DNA of 64,000 nt from Amyloporia xantha. Lineage: Eukaryota > Basidiomycota > Agaricomycetes > Polyporales > Adustoporiaceae. Where the stretch lies: assembly GCA_036971615.1 (NCBI GenBank), contig JAYKKR010000004.1, positions 1 through 64,000 of the forward strand, in the 5' to 3' direction. Below are positions 31,001 through 44,400 of the stretch, piece by piece. The notes beneath the pieces are model-generated. The model searched no databases and was not told the origin of the DNA. It saw only the letters and a program-made list of their open reading frames with translations. Position numbers and translations under genes: made by a program. Numbering within the stretch: the stretch's first letter is position 1; the number at the start of each line of letters is the position of its first letter.

Positions 31001-31926
31001 ACGAAAGGCTTTGGCATACTGAGATGCGCATAAGCGTTCAGGGGATCGGAGAGATAAGTAGCGGAGGGGGTGATGGTGGATGAGTATGGTGTAATGAAAG
31101 ATGCGGACGGTATCGGCCGTGCGGCATGCACCGCGTATGAAGGGGGACGGAGAGAAGGATCAACGCTTGTCGAGAGGGAGGGATGAAAAGAGGATTTAGA
31201 AAGAGGATGGAGAAGAATCTGCGTTGATGCGGGATAAGAATCGGGTGTCAGCAGCGCCGGCGTGGTACTGGGGGAGGACGGAGACGACGAGTCTGAATCG
31301 AGAGCTGTAACGCCCCTCCACTGAGCCGCTACACGGCGGAGCTTGTCGCGAGTGTCCCCCTGAAGGATGTCCCGGTCGATAGGCACGTAGCTGTGAGTCC
31401 AGGGCTCGTCGATGTCGACATGCTCGTCCTCGGCTGTCTGCTGGACGTTGACCGAGGGCCTGCGCTTGCGCTTCGTCTGGCCACCACCACCGTCAATGGC
31501 AGCGACACTCGTCCGCCGGCCCTTCCTGTCAACGCCCGGACTAACCCTCCGCTTCTGCTTGTCGAGGTCGAGCGCTGCTTTCTGTCGCGCCTTCTGCAGG
31601 CGCACGGCGCGGTCCTTATCGACAGGCCTTGGACTGCACACCCAGCACTGCCACTCTTCAGGCACCTCTGTCTCGACGATCCCAAAGCAGGCCGCATGAC
31701 ACCAGCGAGAGCAGGAATCACAGCCGATAGAGAAGCCATCGTCGTAGGTGAAGCCGCAGATACAAGCGATGGAATCCGAGCTTGCTGAGTGGTCGTCCTC
31801 GTCGAGAAGGTTGATAGAAGAGCTGGCACTAGCTTTGCGTTTGAGGGGGACTGTCGAGACACTGTCCAGGGAGGGGTTCAAGCCCAGTAGGCCCAGTGCT
31901 GCTGCCTCAGTCGCATCGTGTCGCAT
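28027..31926 (-). CDS. PHD finger and SET domain protein, SET3-like
   Basis: Predicted chromatin protein of the Set3/Set4-MLL5 group, in which the PHD finger reads histone H3 K4 methylation and the SET domain is usually catalytically weak; the yeast homologue is part of a histone deacetylase complex. The start is ATG 31926 (MRHDATEAAALGLLG). The PHD finger (31780-31630) shows CICGFTYDDGFSIGCDSC, WCHAACFGI and WQCWVC. A basic linker follows, then the SET region: HSYVPIDRDILQGDTRDKL, SRFVRSGCRPNAILRPV (the NHxCxPN element, here RSGCRPN), TFGIFALRDLKANEEVVLGW. Later exons carry CSPQQIQQYRQQL with a CACGSKARDC cysteine pair, Ser-rich segments, SPPKVKLTLRDFALRKKKQR (a conserved motif of this fungal family), and an Arg/Gly-rich end. 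The NH of the SET NHxCxPN motif is replaced by RS, which supports a non-catalytic SET. Confidence 0.85.
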
Positions 31927-34026
31927 CACACAGGCAGTGCACAAGAGCGCTCAGACGGCGAGAAGGATGGCGTCGACAAGAAAGCTCGCGACGCCAGAGA
32001 GACCGAAAGGTTGCAAGACGGGCTGCTGGTAGATGGTCGTCGTTACTGTCAGACTCGGACACAGGCCGCAATGACTGGTCCGACCTGACCAACCCAGAAC
32101 AAACAGCTGCAAACACCCTCCTCGACGCCGAAAACTGTGCACTCGACCCCTAACTCAATGCTTGCTCATCGTTGACGACAACGTCTGCTCCTAACAAGTG
32201 ACTCTAAAATTAATCATTGTTCTTTTTCATGTTGCTATCGCTGATCATACCACTCGAGTTGGAAGATCGTCGCGGCGGCAGTTGACCATCCCAAGCCTTG
32301 GCCGAAATTCAGGGGTTACACAGCTGGTGTATGCGCACGTTGGCACGCATGTAGTGCTGAAGTATCTCTGCGATTCGATTGATTCCAGCGGCATGTCCAT
32401 CGACATATAATATACTGGTGCCAATTTGATATATCGTCAACAGCCCAAGCTTTTCACCGATCATTTTCCTGCTGGCGAAGTATGCCCTCATGGGATATTG
32501 ATAGACTTGAAGACTGCCAAGTCAGAAGTTTCTCAAGGATGGGAGCAAATTCACCGTCCTCGCTGTAAGAGACGCAGCACTTTATCGACCTTGACGTTGG
32601 TCTTCTGAACTCTGAAAAGCCGATCACGGGTTAGGGCAATAGATGCGGCAAACGTTACTGTGTTGCGTTTACACGACACTCTCGCTTCACTGCACGACAA
32701 GGTTTCCTAACGTGACATTTCAGAGCATCGTATCCGAAATGATGCTTGATTTTAGCAGCCCGTAGCAGCCCATATCACGCTCTACTGCCAAAGAAAGTAA
32801 ACCATTTCAGCAATACTGTAAGCACCGCCAGCTGATATCCCGACCTTTGATTGAAGCCGATGGGGGATAGACCTATCAGTCATTTACACACTTACGACCC
32901 AAAGTGAGTGACCATACTCGTAATTCCATGGCATGCTTGCAGACAGGACGGAACATGTGTCATGCCATCGACACCTTTCAGCAAGCAAGGTGTCGAGATA
33001 AGCCCGAGCGGCTGACCTCAGGTGCTACACAACAGTCTTCTCTTGTGAGAATGCCGTTGTCTTTCTGGTCAAGTCGTTCACAATATCGAGTGTATCTCAC
33101 CTAGCACGATTCAGGTTATAGTTGTCCGGCTTTAGTCAAGCAAGCTTTCGACATGCAGCGAGACTCGGGCCAACGGATTGCTACGATCCTAGAATGACCA
33201 GTTCTTGTAAGGACACAGTTCGAGAGTGATGTCGAACCTTTGGGCTCGATGTACGTGAGCAGGTGCGGAAGAGAGCCACTACACCGAGTCTGGAAGATGA
33301 CCAAGGCCCAGATAAAGGATATAGCTTTCATACTGATGGTTCTGTGGCATGCCGCAAGCCCTAGGTCTTCTCATAAATGCCACGATGAGCGACAACACGA
33401 AGCACAGACTTGCACGCCAAGCGCGAGCGAGCCACTACGAGTTACGCGACGGTCACGTGCGCGACGCGAAAACGGTATGTGGGCGCTTCCCGAAATACTC
33501 GAATCCTGGCATTTGCAAGTGGATCACTTGAACCTGAGCTTGGAATGTACCTGCAATACGCGCATATGTTCCTTCAATACGTATACGCATATCACTCGTT
33601 TCTCAACGCCTTCACCGATCTTTATGGCGGATCCGTATGAAGCTCGGACTCGGATTCATTTCCCTCTTATCATGCATGCAGTCGCGCTCTGTCCAGTGCA
33701 AACTTTGATAACCCTTCCTATGTGCGAGATCGGCCAATCTGGGACAGAATATCAGGAAGAACGCTTCCTGCTCTTCCTTACACCTTGCTTCCGTGCCGCC
33801 TGACCAGCCTTGACCGTGCTTCCAGTATCCTGGTCAGTCAATAGGACATTCACGCTTGCCCGCACGGGGCTCGTGACGATAGGTCGAAACCATTTTGGAA
33901 GAAGTGCCTCACGGACGAGCCAAGAAAGGACTCACAGGAAGGAATGAATATAGTTGCAGGGTAGGAACGCTTTCGACTGGTCCTCTTCTCCTTCTCGTCC
34001 TTGTAGTCGCTCTGTATCCGTTCGCC
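31927..34026. other. Intergenic, no gene recognised
   Basis: About 2.1 kb lies between the PHD/SET gene start and the sugar transporter start, which face away from each other. It presumably contains both promoters. No repeat, RNA or convincing ORF was seen; frames at 33240-33803 are open but lack coding character. Confidence 0.4.
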
Positions 34027-37000
34027 ATGACTAGAAGAGTATGCTCGCCTTATTTTCCCCTCGTTGTGCACCGTTGGCTCATAACTACCTTCCATCCGCT
34101 GCTCTCAGCAGTACAGCCGAGCTATCGCGTCAAACCCGGTATGTACGCCATGAGCTTCTCATGTGTGCTATATATCTCATGGCATAGAATTTTAATAGTA
34201 CATTGTCGGTGCGCTTTCTGCTTTTCATCCTCACACGTACTACAACCAACAATGGTGGCTCTAATTCTTCCTCAAAGGCTCTTTCGCATGTATTGGTGGC
34301 CTTCTCTTCGGACTGGACCTTGCGTCCATGTCTGGAGTGCTCAATGTATGTATAATTCTCGCTCAGCACTGCCCCTGCTCTCATTTTTACTGCGCTCATT
34401 TCTCATTCTTCCCCGGATTCATCTACCTAAACCTAACAGAACCCGGCCTATCAAACGACGTACGGGAATCCCACATCGAACGCGCAGGGCGCGATCGTTG
34501 CTGCAATGCCCGCAGGCTCGTTCTTCGGCGCTTTACTCGTCACTAAGCTCGCAGACTGGCTCGGTAGGAAGCATACGATCATTTTGAGCGGGTATATTTG
34601 GGTCGTCGGTAGTCTGTTGCAATGCGCATCTGTGGTAAGTGTGGAAAATACAATGCGTTCGAGGAGCCTCTCCGCAAGGAAGCTTCAGTCTACATTACTG
34701 TTTTGCGTATGGCAATAACCCTCTGGACTCAAGACTGCAGTGGATAAGGCTTCAAGTGTGGCGATGTTCTGATTGCATTGGTCATTTTCGCTTAGATCCA
34801 CTTTTCATGTTTGGCCCCCTCATCCCCGTAACGCGTTCGTGGAGTCCCTTCGCTGACAACTCGTTTACATTTTACAGGATCGCGCCATGCTAATTGTTGG
34901 TCGTGTCATCTCAGGTCTTGCCATCGGTATTGTCTCCGCCATCGTCCCTATTTACCAGTCAGAGGTCACCGCGCCGGCCATCCGTGGACGAATTGTCTCG
35001 ATGCAGCAATGGTGAGTGCGGTCTTTGGTACCTGGATGATATCATATTTTAGCCTTTCTCTCATCCTAATATTCACGACATTCACGGTATTATGTATGCG
35101 CTTGCCTCCCCTGCATTCACGTTCCGTACCTAAAATACCCTGCATGCATAATTTTAAACCTTCGAGTTGTCACGAGTCTGCCTGAACTGACACCACACAC
35201 AGGGCGACGAGCTGGGGTAATCTACTCCAGTACTTCGTCGAGTTTGGATGCTCGTACATCAACGGTGTTGCGTCCTTCCGAATCCCTTGGGGGCTCCAGA
35301 TGATTCCAGCTATCGTCCTCTCGTTTGGCATGATGTTCTTCCCAGAGGTAATTGTCTCGTTCTTCGCGTACCAATTTACCCCGCTGAAAGTATCGCAGAG
35401 TCCTCGCTGGCTGATGGATCACGACAGGTGTGTATACCTTTCTCATCATCACTCACTGCTGCATACCGACCCGGTCCAGATCTGCCGAAGCGTTGACAGT
35501 CCTCGCCGACTTGCACGGCAAGGGAGATCCAGAGAACGCCCTGGTGCAACTGGAATACACTGAGATCCGGGAGCAGGTAGCGCTCGAACGGACAGAAGGC
35601 GCGAAGAGCTACATGGATCTGCTCAAGCCGGGTGTCTTCAGACGTGTGGGGCTCGGGTGTGCCTTGCAGATGTGGAGCCAGCTCTGCGGGATAGATCTCA
35701 TGATGTCCGTAACTCGGCACTTTCTAGCGTGTTAGGCTGATAGATTGACATCCTGCGAGATAGGTACTATGTCGTGTATGTCTTCGAGGGCGCCGGCATT
35801 ACGGGTCGTCGGGCGAACTTGATAGCGGACGGAGTGCAGTATGTCCTCATGGTTGCATTCACTGGTGGGTGCTACTTGTTCAATCTCACAATAGGCTACT
35901 TATGCGATCTTTCGTTTACTCCCTATCGGATATGGACACATCTCCATTCGCCGATTCTGAATCCATCACTTATTCACATATATTTCTGCAGTCCCTGCAG
36001 TTATATACATCGACAGATGGGGTCGTCGCCCTATGCTTCTAGCGGGTACGTTATTCATGGGGTTCTGGTTGATGCTTGTCGGTGGGTTGCAAGGTCGATT
36101 CGGACACTGGGGGATAATAGAGGGCGCCTCTTCACGTGCGTACACTGTGAAATATCTTTCATTTGCGCTGAGACAATGGTCAAATTACAGGTATATGGAT
36201 AGCCAGTGAGAACGATGTCGCGTCAAAAGCGATTATTGTATGCTCGTACCTTTTTCTGTGCAGGTGTGCCTCAAATCGACCGTTCTGCCAAATACACGTA
36301 CTCACAATCAGCGATTTATCTCCTTAGCTTCGCTATCACTATGGGTCCTGTGAGATATTTGGAATACCATTTGTTTATCGACACTACTGACAGTATGCGT
36401 GCGCAGGTGTCGTGGACCTACCCCGCCGAAATATTCCCTATGCGTGTGCGAGCAAAAGCTGTGTCCGTGGCCACATGTACGTTACCTCTATCACATTGAA
36501 TCTCTCTCGACTTCTCTGTATTAATATCATTTTTCATCCGTGATTACACTCCTGTTTTCGTCTACGCCCTTCCTGGTCTGCAATCCGCCACTTAGCCAGC
36601 AACTGGTTGTTCAACTTTGCGCTCGCGTGGGCAATTCCGTCTGGGCTTTCGACGATCGCATACAAAACGTACTTTATCTTCGGTACCTTCAACTTTGCGG
36701 TACGTCCAGGGTTATGTATCTTCCTGCCTGAGCAGGTTTCCTAGCATTCTCTTCTCAGATTCTGCACACGATCGTATTGACAATCAGAGCTGACTCATGA
36801 TTACTGCACACTGCAGGCTTTCGTTCATATCTTCTTCTGCTTTCCCGAAACAGCACAACGTACCCTGGAGGAGATCGAGGCAGTCTTCGCAGAGGGACAT
36901 ACATTCACGGCATGGCGCATCAGCAGGGACGTTGGCAAGAAGTATCTAGCTGAGGATCTCCACGCGAAGGACACCGAGGTGTGTACTGCAGCACTGCTCA

Positions 37001-37087
37001 TGATGCTCTACTCTATTCTGACATCACACGTGTCCTTTAGCATCAACTTGAGGAACATGAATCATCTGCGAAGGAAGAGACGTAGAA
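34027..37087 (+). CDS. MFS sugar transporter
   Basis: Twelve-helix plasma-membrane permease of the hexose/sugar-porter family, split into many small exons. Landmarks in order are: FACIGGLLFGLDLASMSGVL (helix 1), NPAYQTTYGNPTSNAQG, DWLGRKHTIILSGYIW (the D/N-RxGRR/K loop), MLIVGRVISGLAIGIVSAIV, VPIYQSEVTAPAIRGRIVSM (PxYxxExxPxxxRG signature), SPRWLMDHDR (PESPRWL-type), LQMWSQLCGIDLMM (the helix-7 sugar-binding region, QQLCGIN in most relatives), IDRWGRRPMLLAG, FAITMGP, VSWTYPAEIFPMRVRAKAVS (PAE signature), FCFPETAQRTLEEI (PETKG-type) and a short hydrophilic tail ending at 37087. The start is uncertain: ATG 34027 stays in frame with the first conserved exon, but a small upstream exon is possible. 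No frame break was seen. Substrate cannot be stated. Confidence 0.85.
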
Positions 37088-38406
37088 GTGGATGCGAGGC
37101 ACATCTACTTCTCTGAGGTCATATTTCAGCCCTGTTGAAATTCAGATGCCATGTAATTCCGCAGGATCGCGGTTTGCTTGGAGATGTGATCGGAATGTAC
37201 TTCTGTTTCTCGGAGACCCTCTTCGCTCATAGTGTCGTGTCGTAATATATCATGTATCGGATATTCTCCTTTGAGCACCTGAAGGGAACGCCCTTCGCCT
37301 GAGCCTCTTGGCCTCACGACTGAGGACGCACGGCGCACATTGCCCAACCGTTTGGCCGCGACCACGTGACCTAACTAACGACTCAGACCTGTCATCGCGT
37401 GTTCAGTCTTCACCATAAGCTTGCACCGTGCCATTGATATCTATCATTTCTGAGGCGCACTCAGGAGTACTTCCCGCAAAAACCGGCCGCATTGTTCACT
37501 GGTTCTCGAAACACATCGACACAAATGGCCCTTTGTCACACAGTATACAATCTGCACATGCAGGAGGTCATCGAGGTAAATCCTTCGTTGTGACTATATA
37601 TCTGAGATATGTCTTCACTAACTGGAACAGACATGACGCTGAACGCAGGCGCCTGATTCGAGATTGGCTACTGACCTATAAAGGACACGTCGTATCATGA
37701 ATCGCATTGCGCGAGTGCTCTTATTCGGTAGGGTGTCTACAAGTTGCAGTTTTAGACAACACAGGACTCCGCTTCTCAGGGTCTCGCGCATCACCTATTT
37801 CATCTAAGCATGGGATGGGCTCCCAGTAGCAGCCTCTAACTGTACTGCCCGCAGCCGTTAACCGTTTTGGTGCGCTGGTGTGACCCAGAACGGCCTATGG
37901 AGGAAACGTTTATACCAATTGTGCGTCTCAGAGACGTAGTCCATGTGGCTCGGCGTCCACTAATTCGACTTTCTTTTGATTTTCTGGGAGTCGCACAGTC
38001 CTCGCCACTTCCAAAACGGGGCATCAAACCTTGTTGAAATTTGTGGGTCCCCCCATTTCCGGAACGCCACGCTCCCGTCGTTCGGTTCGAATGATCAGCC
38101 ACGCTCGCTGCGTCCACTCTCTGGATCAAATTTTCTGTTGTGAACTAATGGCCTCAATAATAGGCTGGAAGCATGAATAAAGGATATACCTTCACCGGAG
38201 GCTGGCTCATCTTGCGAAAAGCCCTGTCTGCATGCGGTAACCCGTCTTCAGCCAACCCTATCATGGAATTGCCATCTCGGTGGTAGTGACTCTTCTAGAA
38301 GTCTAATGTATCAACATGAGGCCGCTGCAGCTGGGCGTCTTGACGCTATGGGCATATTAGTCTTGTGGAGTCGAACGGCTTTCACCCCAACCACGACCTG
38401 CCTCTC
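37088..38406. other. Intergenic, no gene recognised
   Basis: About 1.3 kb between the sugar transporter and the helicase gene. The segment 37840-38130 has scattered short words such as CCGTTTTGG and CCAAAACGG in inverted orientation, suggesting an old small inverted-repeat element, but no target duplication could be defined. Confidence 0.35.
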
Positions 38407-41400
38407 ATGGATAGTGGGCGCGACTTGAATCCCCGAGTCCAGCGGCTCACTAAACTCTTAGATTCTATCCTGTATGGACGTTCGACCATCTCTCCGCAGA
38501 ACGGAAATCTTTTTCTCGAGGCCATCTGCGCCCAGCCTGATGCCGCTGCTTGCATCAGCAAGCTAATCGGCAGCAAGGCTGGTCTCTCCTCTGTCCAAGC
38601 TGCCATGCGCCACGATCTAAGCGTAGGGTTTCTCAATGGTTCCGCGGCCGCTTTCATCGGTTACCTCCAAGCGCCAGATCTCCCTGCAATTGGTGGCGGC
38701 TCCTTGTTACAGCGTGTCATCGACGCTGTAGTAGAGCCGCCTATCTTCTGGACGGCTTTCAGTCAGGCGTTTCAGGCTGGAAGCCTGCAGGAGAAAGCTC
38801 AGCTCTCCTTCGGATGGCTGCTTATGCAGCTTATACTGTTACCCGCAGAGAAGGCCGGTCCGTACCGCGAGATCGCGCAGGATCCAGCGGTATTAGACCG
38901 CCTCCTCTCCTCGTCGCATCCTGAGACGAGCACGATTGGACGGAAGATCAAAGACATCCTCTCCACGCTCCATGCATCCGTCTCTCTCGACGATAATTAT
39001 GTGCCAGGAGGCCGTCACGATAACGATTTCGCCGATTTCCGTTCCATATCCATTATTCCAACTGCCGAAGAAATCGTGTCCAATGATCGACCCTTTTCTC
39101 AGACCCGCGTCTTTCCTAGATGATGCAGACCCCGATGATGGTCTCGTGGCGACATACCTCGACAACCAGTTTCGACTGTTGAGGGAGGACATGATATACG
39201 AGATGCGCGAGGAATTGCCGATTGCGCTTGGAAAGAAGAAGGGAAAGCATAGGGGTTTGCACATCGATGGGCTTGAACTCATTGGCGTACAATGTGGTAC
39301 GGAGAGCAGGAGGTCGAAGTGGGCAATCTGCCTTCAATGCAAGCAGGATTTACCGCAGATGAGGGGGAAGGGCCCAGTTCCGGGGCGGAAAGCATACCTC
39401 ACGGGCGAGGGGCGGAATATCCTGAGGAATGAGTCTTTGACCTGCCTTATTGTCGACGGCGAAGTAGTCGCCTTCCCCACCGTCAGGCGAGACGAAGATC
39501 TGATAGCGCAAGTACCCCCAATCATACCGCTGTGTTTGACCGGGAAGGCAAGCACACAGAAGGCGCTTTTGAAATTGAAACACGCGAAACACATTCGGCT
39601 GATTCAGATCGACACAGCACTATTTTCCTATGAGCCTGTCCTGAACGCTCTCCAAGAAATGACGAGTGTGCCCCTTTCGACAGAATTACTATCATGGAAA
39701 AGCAGCAGTAATATGCAGCCTCCATTGTCGCTGCCAATTACTGTCGTGGAGGCACTGCGAAGACAACCCGATGTCGATCTCAGAACGCTCTTGAACATTG
39801 CAAAAGCCACACCTATCAAGCTCGACGAGTCGCAATCAGCGTCACTCCTGGCTGCTCTTACGCAGAGAGTTTCCTTGATTCAAGGCCCACCAGGTATGAT
39901 CTTTGCGGTCGTCTCATGTGTTGTGACTTAAGCAGCTTCTACTAGGAACTGGAAAATCATTCATTGGCGCCCTTCTTGGGAAGATACTCCATGACTCTAC
40001 CAGTCATGTTATACTTGTGGTTTGTTATACAAATCACGCGCTTGATCAATTCCTCGAGGACCTGTTAGGCATTGGTATACCTGAGTCCAGCATGGTCCGC
40101 TTGGGAAGCAAGTCTACCTCCAGAACTGCGGCCATGGCGCTGCAGACTCTCCAGAGATCCCCAAGACTGTTCAAAATGGGCAAACCGGACTGGGACGCCG
40201 TGAATCTCCTCAAGTCAACATCCGAAAAGCTCGTCAAGCACATCGACGACACGTTCACGAAATACTCATCTCCTTCACCGCATTATCACGACCTACTAGA
40301 CTATCTCGAATTCGAACATCCTGAATATCGTGAAGCCTTCCGAGTCCCCACCAGCGATGATGGTATGACACGGATAGGCAGAAACGGACGTGCCGTAAAC
40401 CCATATTATCTTGTTAATCAGTGGACGCAAGGTCGTAATGCTGGCATGTTCTCGAGTGCTCCCCATGTTCAAAATGCAGCGGACATCTGGAAAATGCCGG
40501 AAAACTTACGCCGAGCTCAGTACACGTCTTGGAAGAAGGATATACTAGGCGAGCAAGTCTTGGATATTTACGAAGCGGCTCTGCGGTATAACAATGGGCT
40601 AGATATGCTCGAACGGAGTTTCAACAGGAACGTCGCTGCGATTCTCGCGAGCAAAAGGATTATAGGATGCACCACGACAGCTGCAGCAAAATACAGGGAA
40701 GACATACAGGCGGCTTCCCCTGGCGTTCTCCTCGTGGAAGAGGCTGGTGAGATCCTAGAAGCACATACCCTCACGGCTCTCGGGGCAAGTACGAAGCAGC
40801 TCATTCTCATTGGAGACCATCAGTATGTCAAATGTCGGTTTACTTTTTTGCGTCGCAACTTACAATCGCTTGTTATAGACAATTACGACCTAAAGTGAAT
40901 AATTACTCACTTACAGTTGAGAAAGGCAATGGCTTCGACCTGAATAGGTCACTCTTTGAGCGGCTTGTCCTCAAAGATTACCCGCATACTACGCTAAGTC
41001 AGCAACATCGCATGCGACCAGAGATATCTGCTCTCGTCCGGAATCTCACGTATCCTGCCCTCGTCGATGCTCCGGAGACTGCGACACGTACGAACGTTCG
41101 AGGCTTGCAGGACAATGTAATCTTCCTCAATCATGACCATCCTGAAGATGAAGGACCGGAGTCGAAAGACAGCAGAGAATTGTACACTTCTTCATCAAAG
41201 CGAAACACATACGAAGCGGAGATGGTTTTGAAGACTGTCCGTTACATCGCACAGCAGGGCTATGGAACGGACAAGGTCGTTATTCTGACGCCATACCTAG
41301 GGCAGTTGCAGCTCCTGCAATCCACATTAAAGAGCGAGAATGACCCAGTCTTGAATGATCTCGACTCGTATGATCTAGTACGCGCTGGTTTACTTCCGGA

Positions 41401-44400
41401 AGCATCAGCGAAGCTATTGAAGAAGCCTATACGCCTTGCCACTATTGGTTGGTACTTTTTCTTTGATTATTGCACGATTTTGAACATTGATCATTACGTC
41501 AATTAGACAATTACCAAGGAGAGGAAAGCGACATAGTTATTTGTTCTTTAACCAGAAGTAACGCCAATCATGACATCGGCTTCATGTCATCGCCCGAGCG
41601 TTTGAACGTGCTCCTCTCACGTGCTCGTAACGCACTCATAATGATTGGAAATGCCGACACTTTCTTGAACGCACGGAAAGGTAGCGAAATTTGGACGCAG
41701 TTGTTTGACCTGCTCAAGGGCGGGAAACATGTATTTGATGGTCTTCCGGTCAGATGTCAGCGGCACCCCGATCGCGTAGCGTGTCTGGCAAAACCAGTCG
41801 ATTTTGACAACCTCGTACCTGATGGAGGATGTCAAGAACCTTGGTGAGCCAAATATCCCTGTTGGCAAGTCAATCATGTTACCTCAACTCTTACTTCTAG
41901 TGGAAGCAAGCTTAGCTGCAACGTCCATTTATGCCCATCTAAATGCCATCAGCTTCATGACCATTCGAAGATGCCGTGCGAGAAGGTTCTCACAGATTTA
42001 TGTGCCAATGGTCATGCTTTGTCATGGATGTGCCATCAAGGCCGTCCTGCGGTGTGTCGGAAGTGTGAGAAAGAGGCAAAGCTTGCAGATGAAAAATTGC
42101 AGCGGGACTTTGCGGAGAAGCAGAAGCGGGAGGCAGACGAACTGGATCATGCGCGAACTCTCGCAAAATTGAATGAAGAAATCGAGAAGCACAATCAGGC
42201 TCGCCGTGACACCCAGCTCGCGGAAGAGAGAGCCGCTGCGATTCGACAGAAAGAACAAGACTTGAAAGACGCTGCTTCTGCGAAGGGCCAGCCTAAGAGT
42301 CCAACTACCGCACCGATAACTTCTGCATCGGGGAACCCTGCCCCTGGTCCTTCAGCGTCATCTTCAGCGTCTTTCTCGCCACCATCGAACACTGGGTCGC
42401 CAGGTCTTCCCCAAAAGACAGAGCGAAAGGAGGCGCAGGCTGCTCCTACCACAGCTACTAGTACTTGTATTCCACCCGTCACATCTGCATCAGAGCAGGA
42501 GTGGGAACGTCAGAAGGTCATGGAGGGCGCCTCGAGTGCCGCTATTGACGCCATCATGGGTATGACAGGGCTAGAGGATGTCAAGGAGAAGGTGCTGAAC
42601 ATCAAAGCAAGGATTGATGTAGCGAACCGTCAAAGCACATCCTCAAAAGGGCAACGATACAACACTGTCCTTCTGGGAAATCCTGGAACAGGTATGGTCG
42701 TCGGTACTCTCTGTTGGAAGTCGTACTGAGTGACATTCTTTACTTCTACAGGAAAGACGACAGTTGCAAGGCATTACGCCAAATTTTTGACTTCTGTAAA
42801 CGTTATTCCCGGATCTGAATTTGTTGAGACGTCGGGCTCCAGCATAGCCAACGATGGCGTTAACGGTGCGAAAAAACTCATCGAGCAAATCGTCAAGGCT
42901 GGCGGAGGTGCCCTGTTTGTCGACGAAGCCTACCAACTCACGGGAGCGCACAACTTTCAAGGTACCCAGGTTCTCGACTTTCTTCTTGCAGAAATGGAGA
43001 ACAGAGTGGAACACGTCGTGTTCATCTTGGCCGGATACAGCAAGCAGATGGAAAAATTCTTCGAACATAACCCGGGTTTGCCTAGTCGGGTACCGTACGA
43101 GCTCCGTTTCGCAGACTACACAGATACCGAATTAGGAGTAATGTTGGAACGAATTGTTCGAAAGAAGTACAACGGCAGGATGAAGTTTGAGGATGGTCCC
43201 TACGGCCTGTACAGTCGAATCGCGATACGACGCCTGGGGCGGGGTCGTGGGAGAGAAGGCTTCGGGAACGCAAGGGCACTAGAAAACCTACTCGCCCAAA
43301 TTATGGAGCGTCAGGCGGTCAGGTTGACGCAGCAGCGCAAGGAAGGGTTACGTCCGGACGACTTTCTTCTCTCAAAAGAGGATCTTATCGGATCGGAACC
43401 ATCGCAAGTGCTGGTAGAGAACGCAGCCTGGAAGAAGTTGCAATCCCTCATTGGCCTCACGGCTGTCAAGGAGTCCATTCGCAATTTGTTAGACCTCATA
43501 GATGTGAATTATCAGCGGGAATTGAAGGAGAAAGATCCTGTGCAGATGTCACTAAATCGCGTTTTCCTTGGCTCCCCAGGCACGGGAAAGACTACAGTCG
43601 CAAACCTATACGGCCAAATTCTGGCGAGTCTTGGTTTGCTGAGCAACGGTGAAGGTTTGTAACCTTCTCCGCGTGACTACCGCTGAGGCCAAATTGACAC
43701 CATATATTCTAGTGGTCATGAAGAACCCGGCGGACTTCATAGGTGCCGCCCTCGGAGAGTCCGAGACTAAGACAAAGGCAATTCTGGCGGCCACCATCGG
43801 AAAGGTATTGATCATCGATGAGGCGAGTGCTTTTGCTTCATGATACATTGTTTGGTCCATTGATCGTTCAGGTAGGCATATATGCTCTACGGGGGGGCGA
43901 CCGGCATGGGAAAGCAGGGTGATCCTTACAAGACGGCTGTCATCGACACAATCGTCGCAGAAGTTCAAAGTGTACCTGGCGAGGACCGCTGTGTTTTATT
44001 GCTCGGCTACAAGGAGCAGATCGTTGATATGTTTCAGGTGAGTTATATTATCTCATTGAACAAATAAGCAAACTGACTTGATGCTTTCGTACTTCGTGTC
44101 CACCATTGTGGAACAAAGAATGTCAACCCTGGCTTGTCCCGCCGTTTTGCTATCGAGAATGCATTCCATTTCGAGGATTTCTCCGACTCGGAACTGTTAC
44201 AAATTTTGGACTGGAAGCTGAAGGATCAGGATTTGGGAGCGACTGATGCTGCGAAAGCGGTTGCAATTGAGGTACTCAGCCGCGCTCGCAACCGCCCGAA
44301 CTTCGGAAACGCTGGTGAAGTGGAAAATATTCTTGGACAGGCAAAGACTCGCTATCAGACACGCCAAGCCTCATTGCCTCCAAAGGAGCGATCATTCGAC

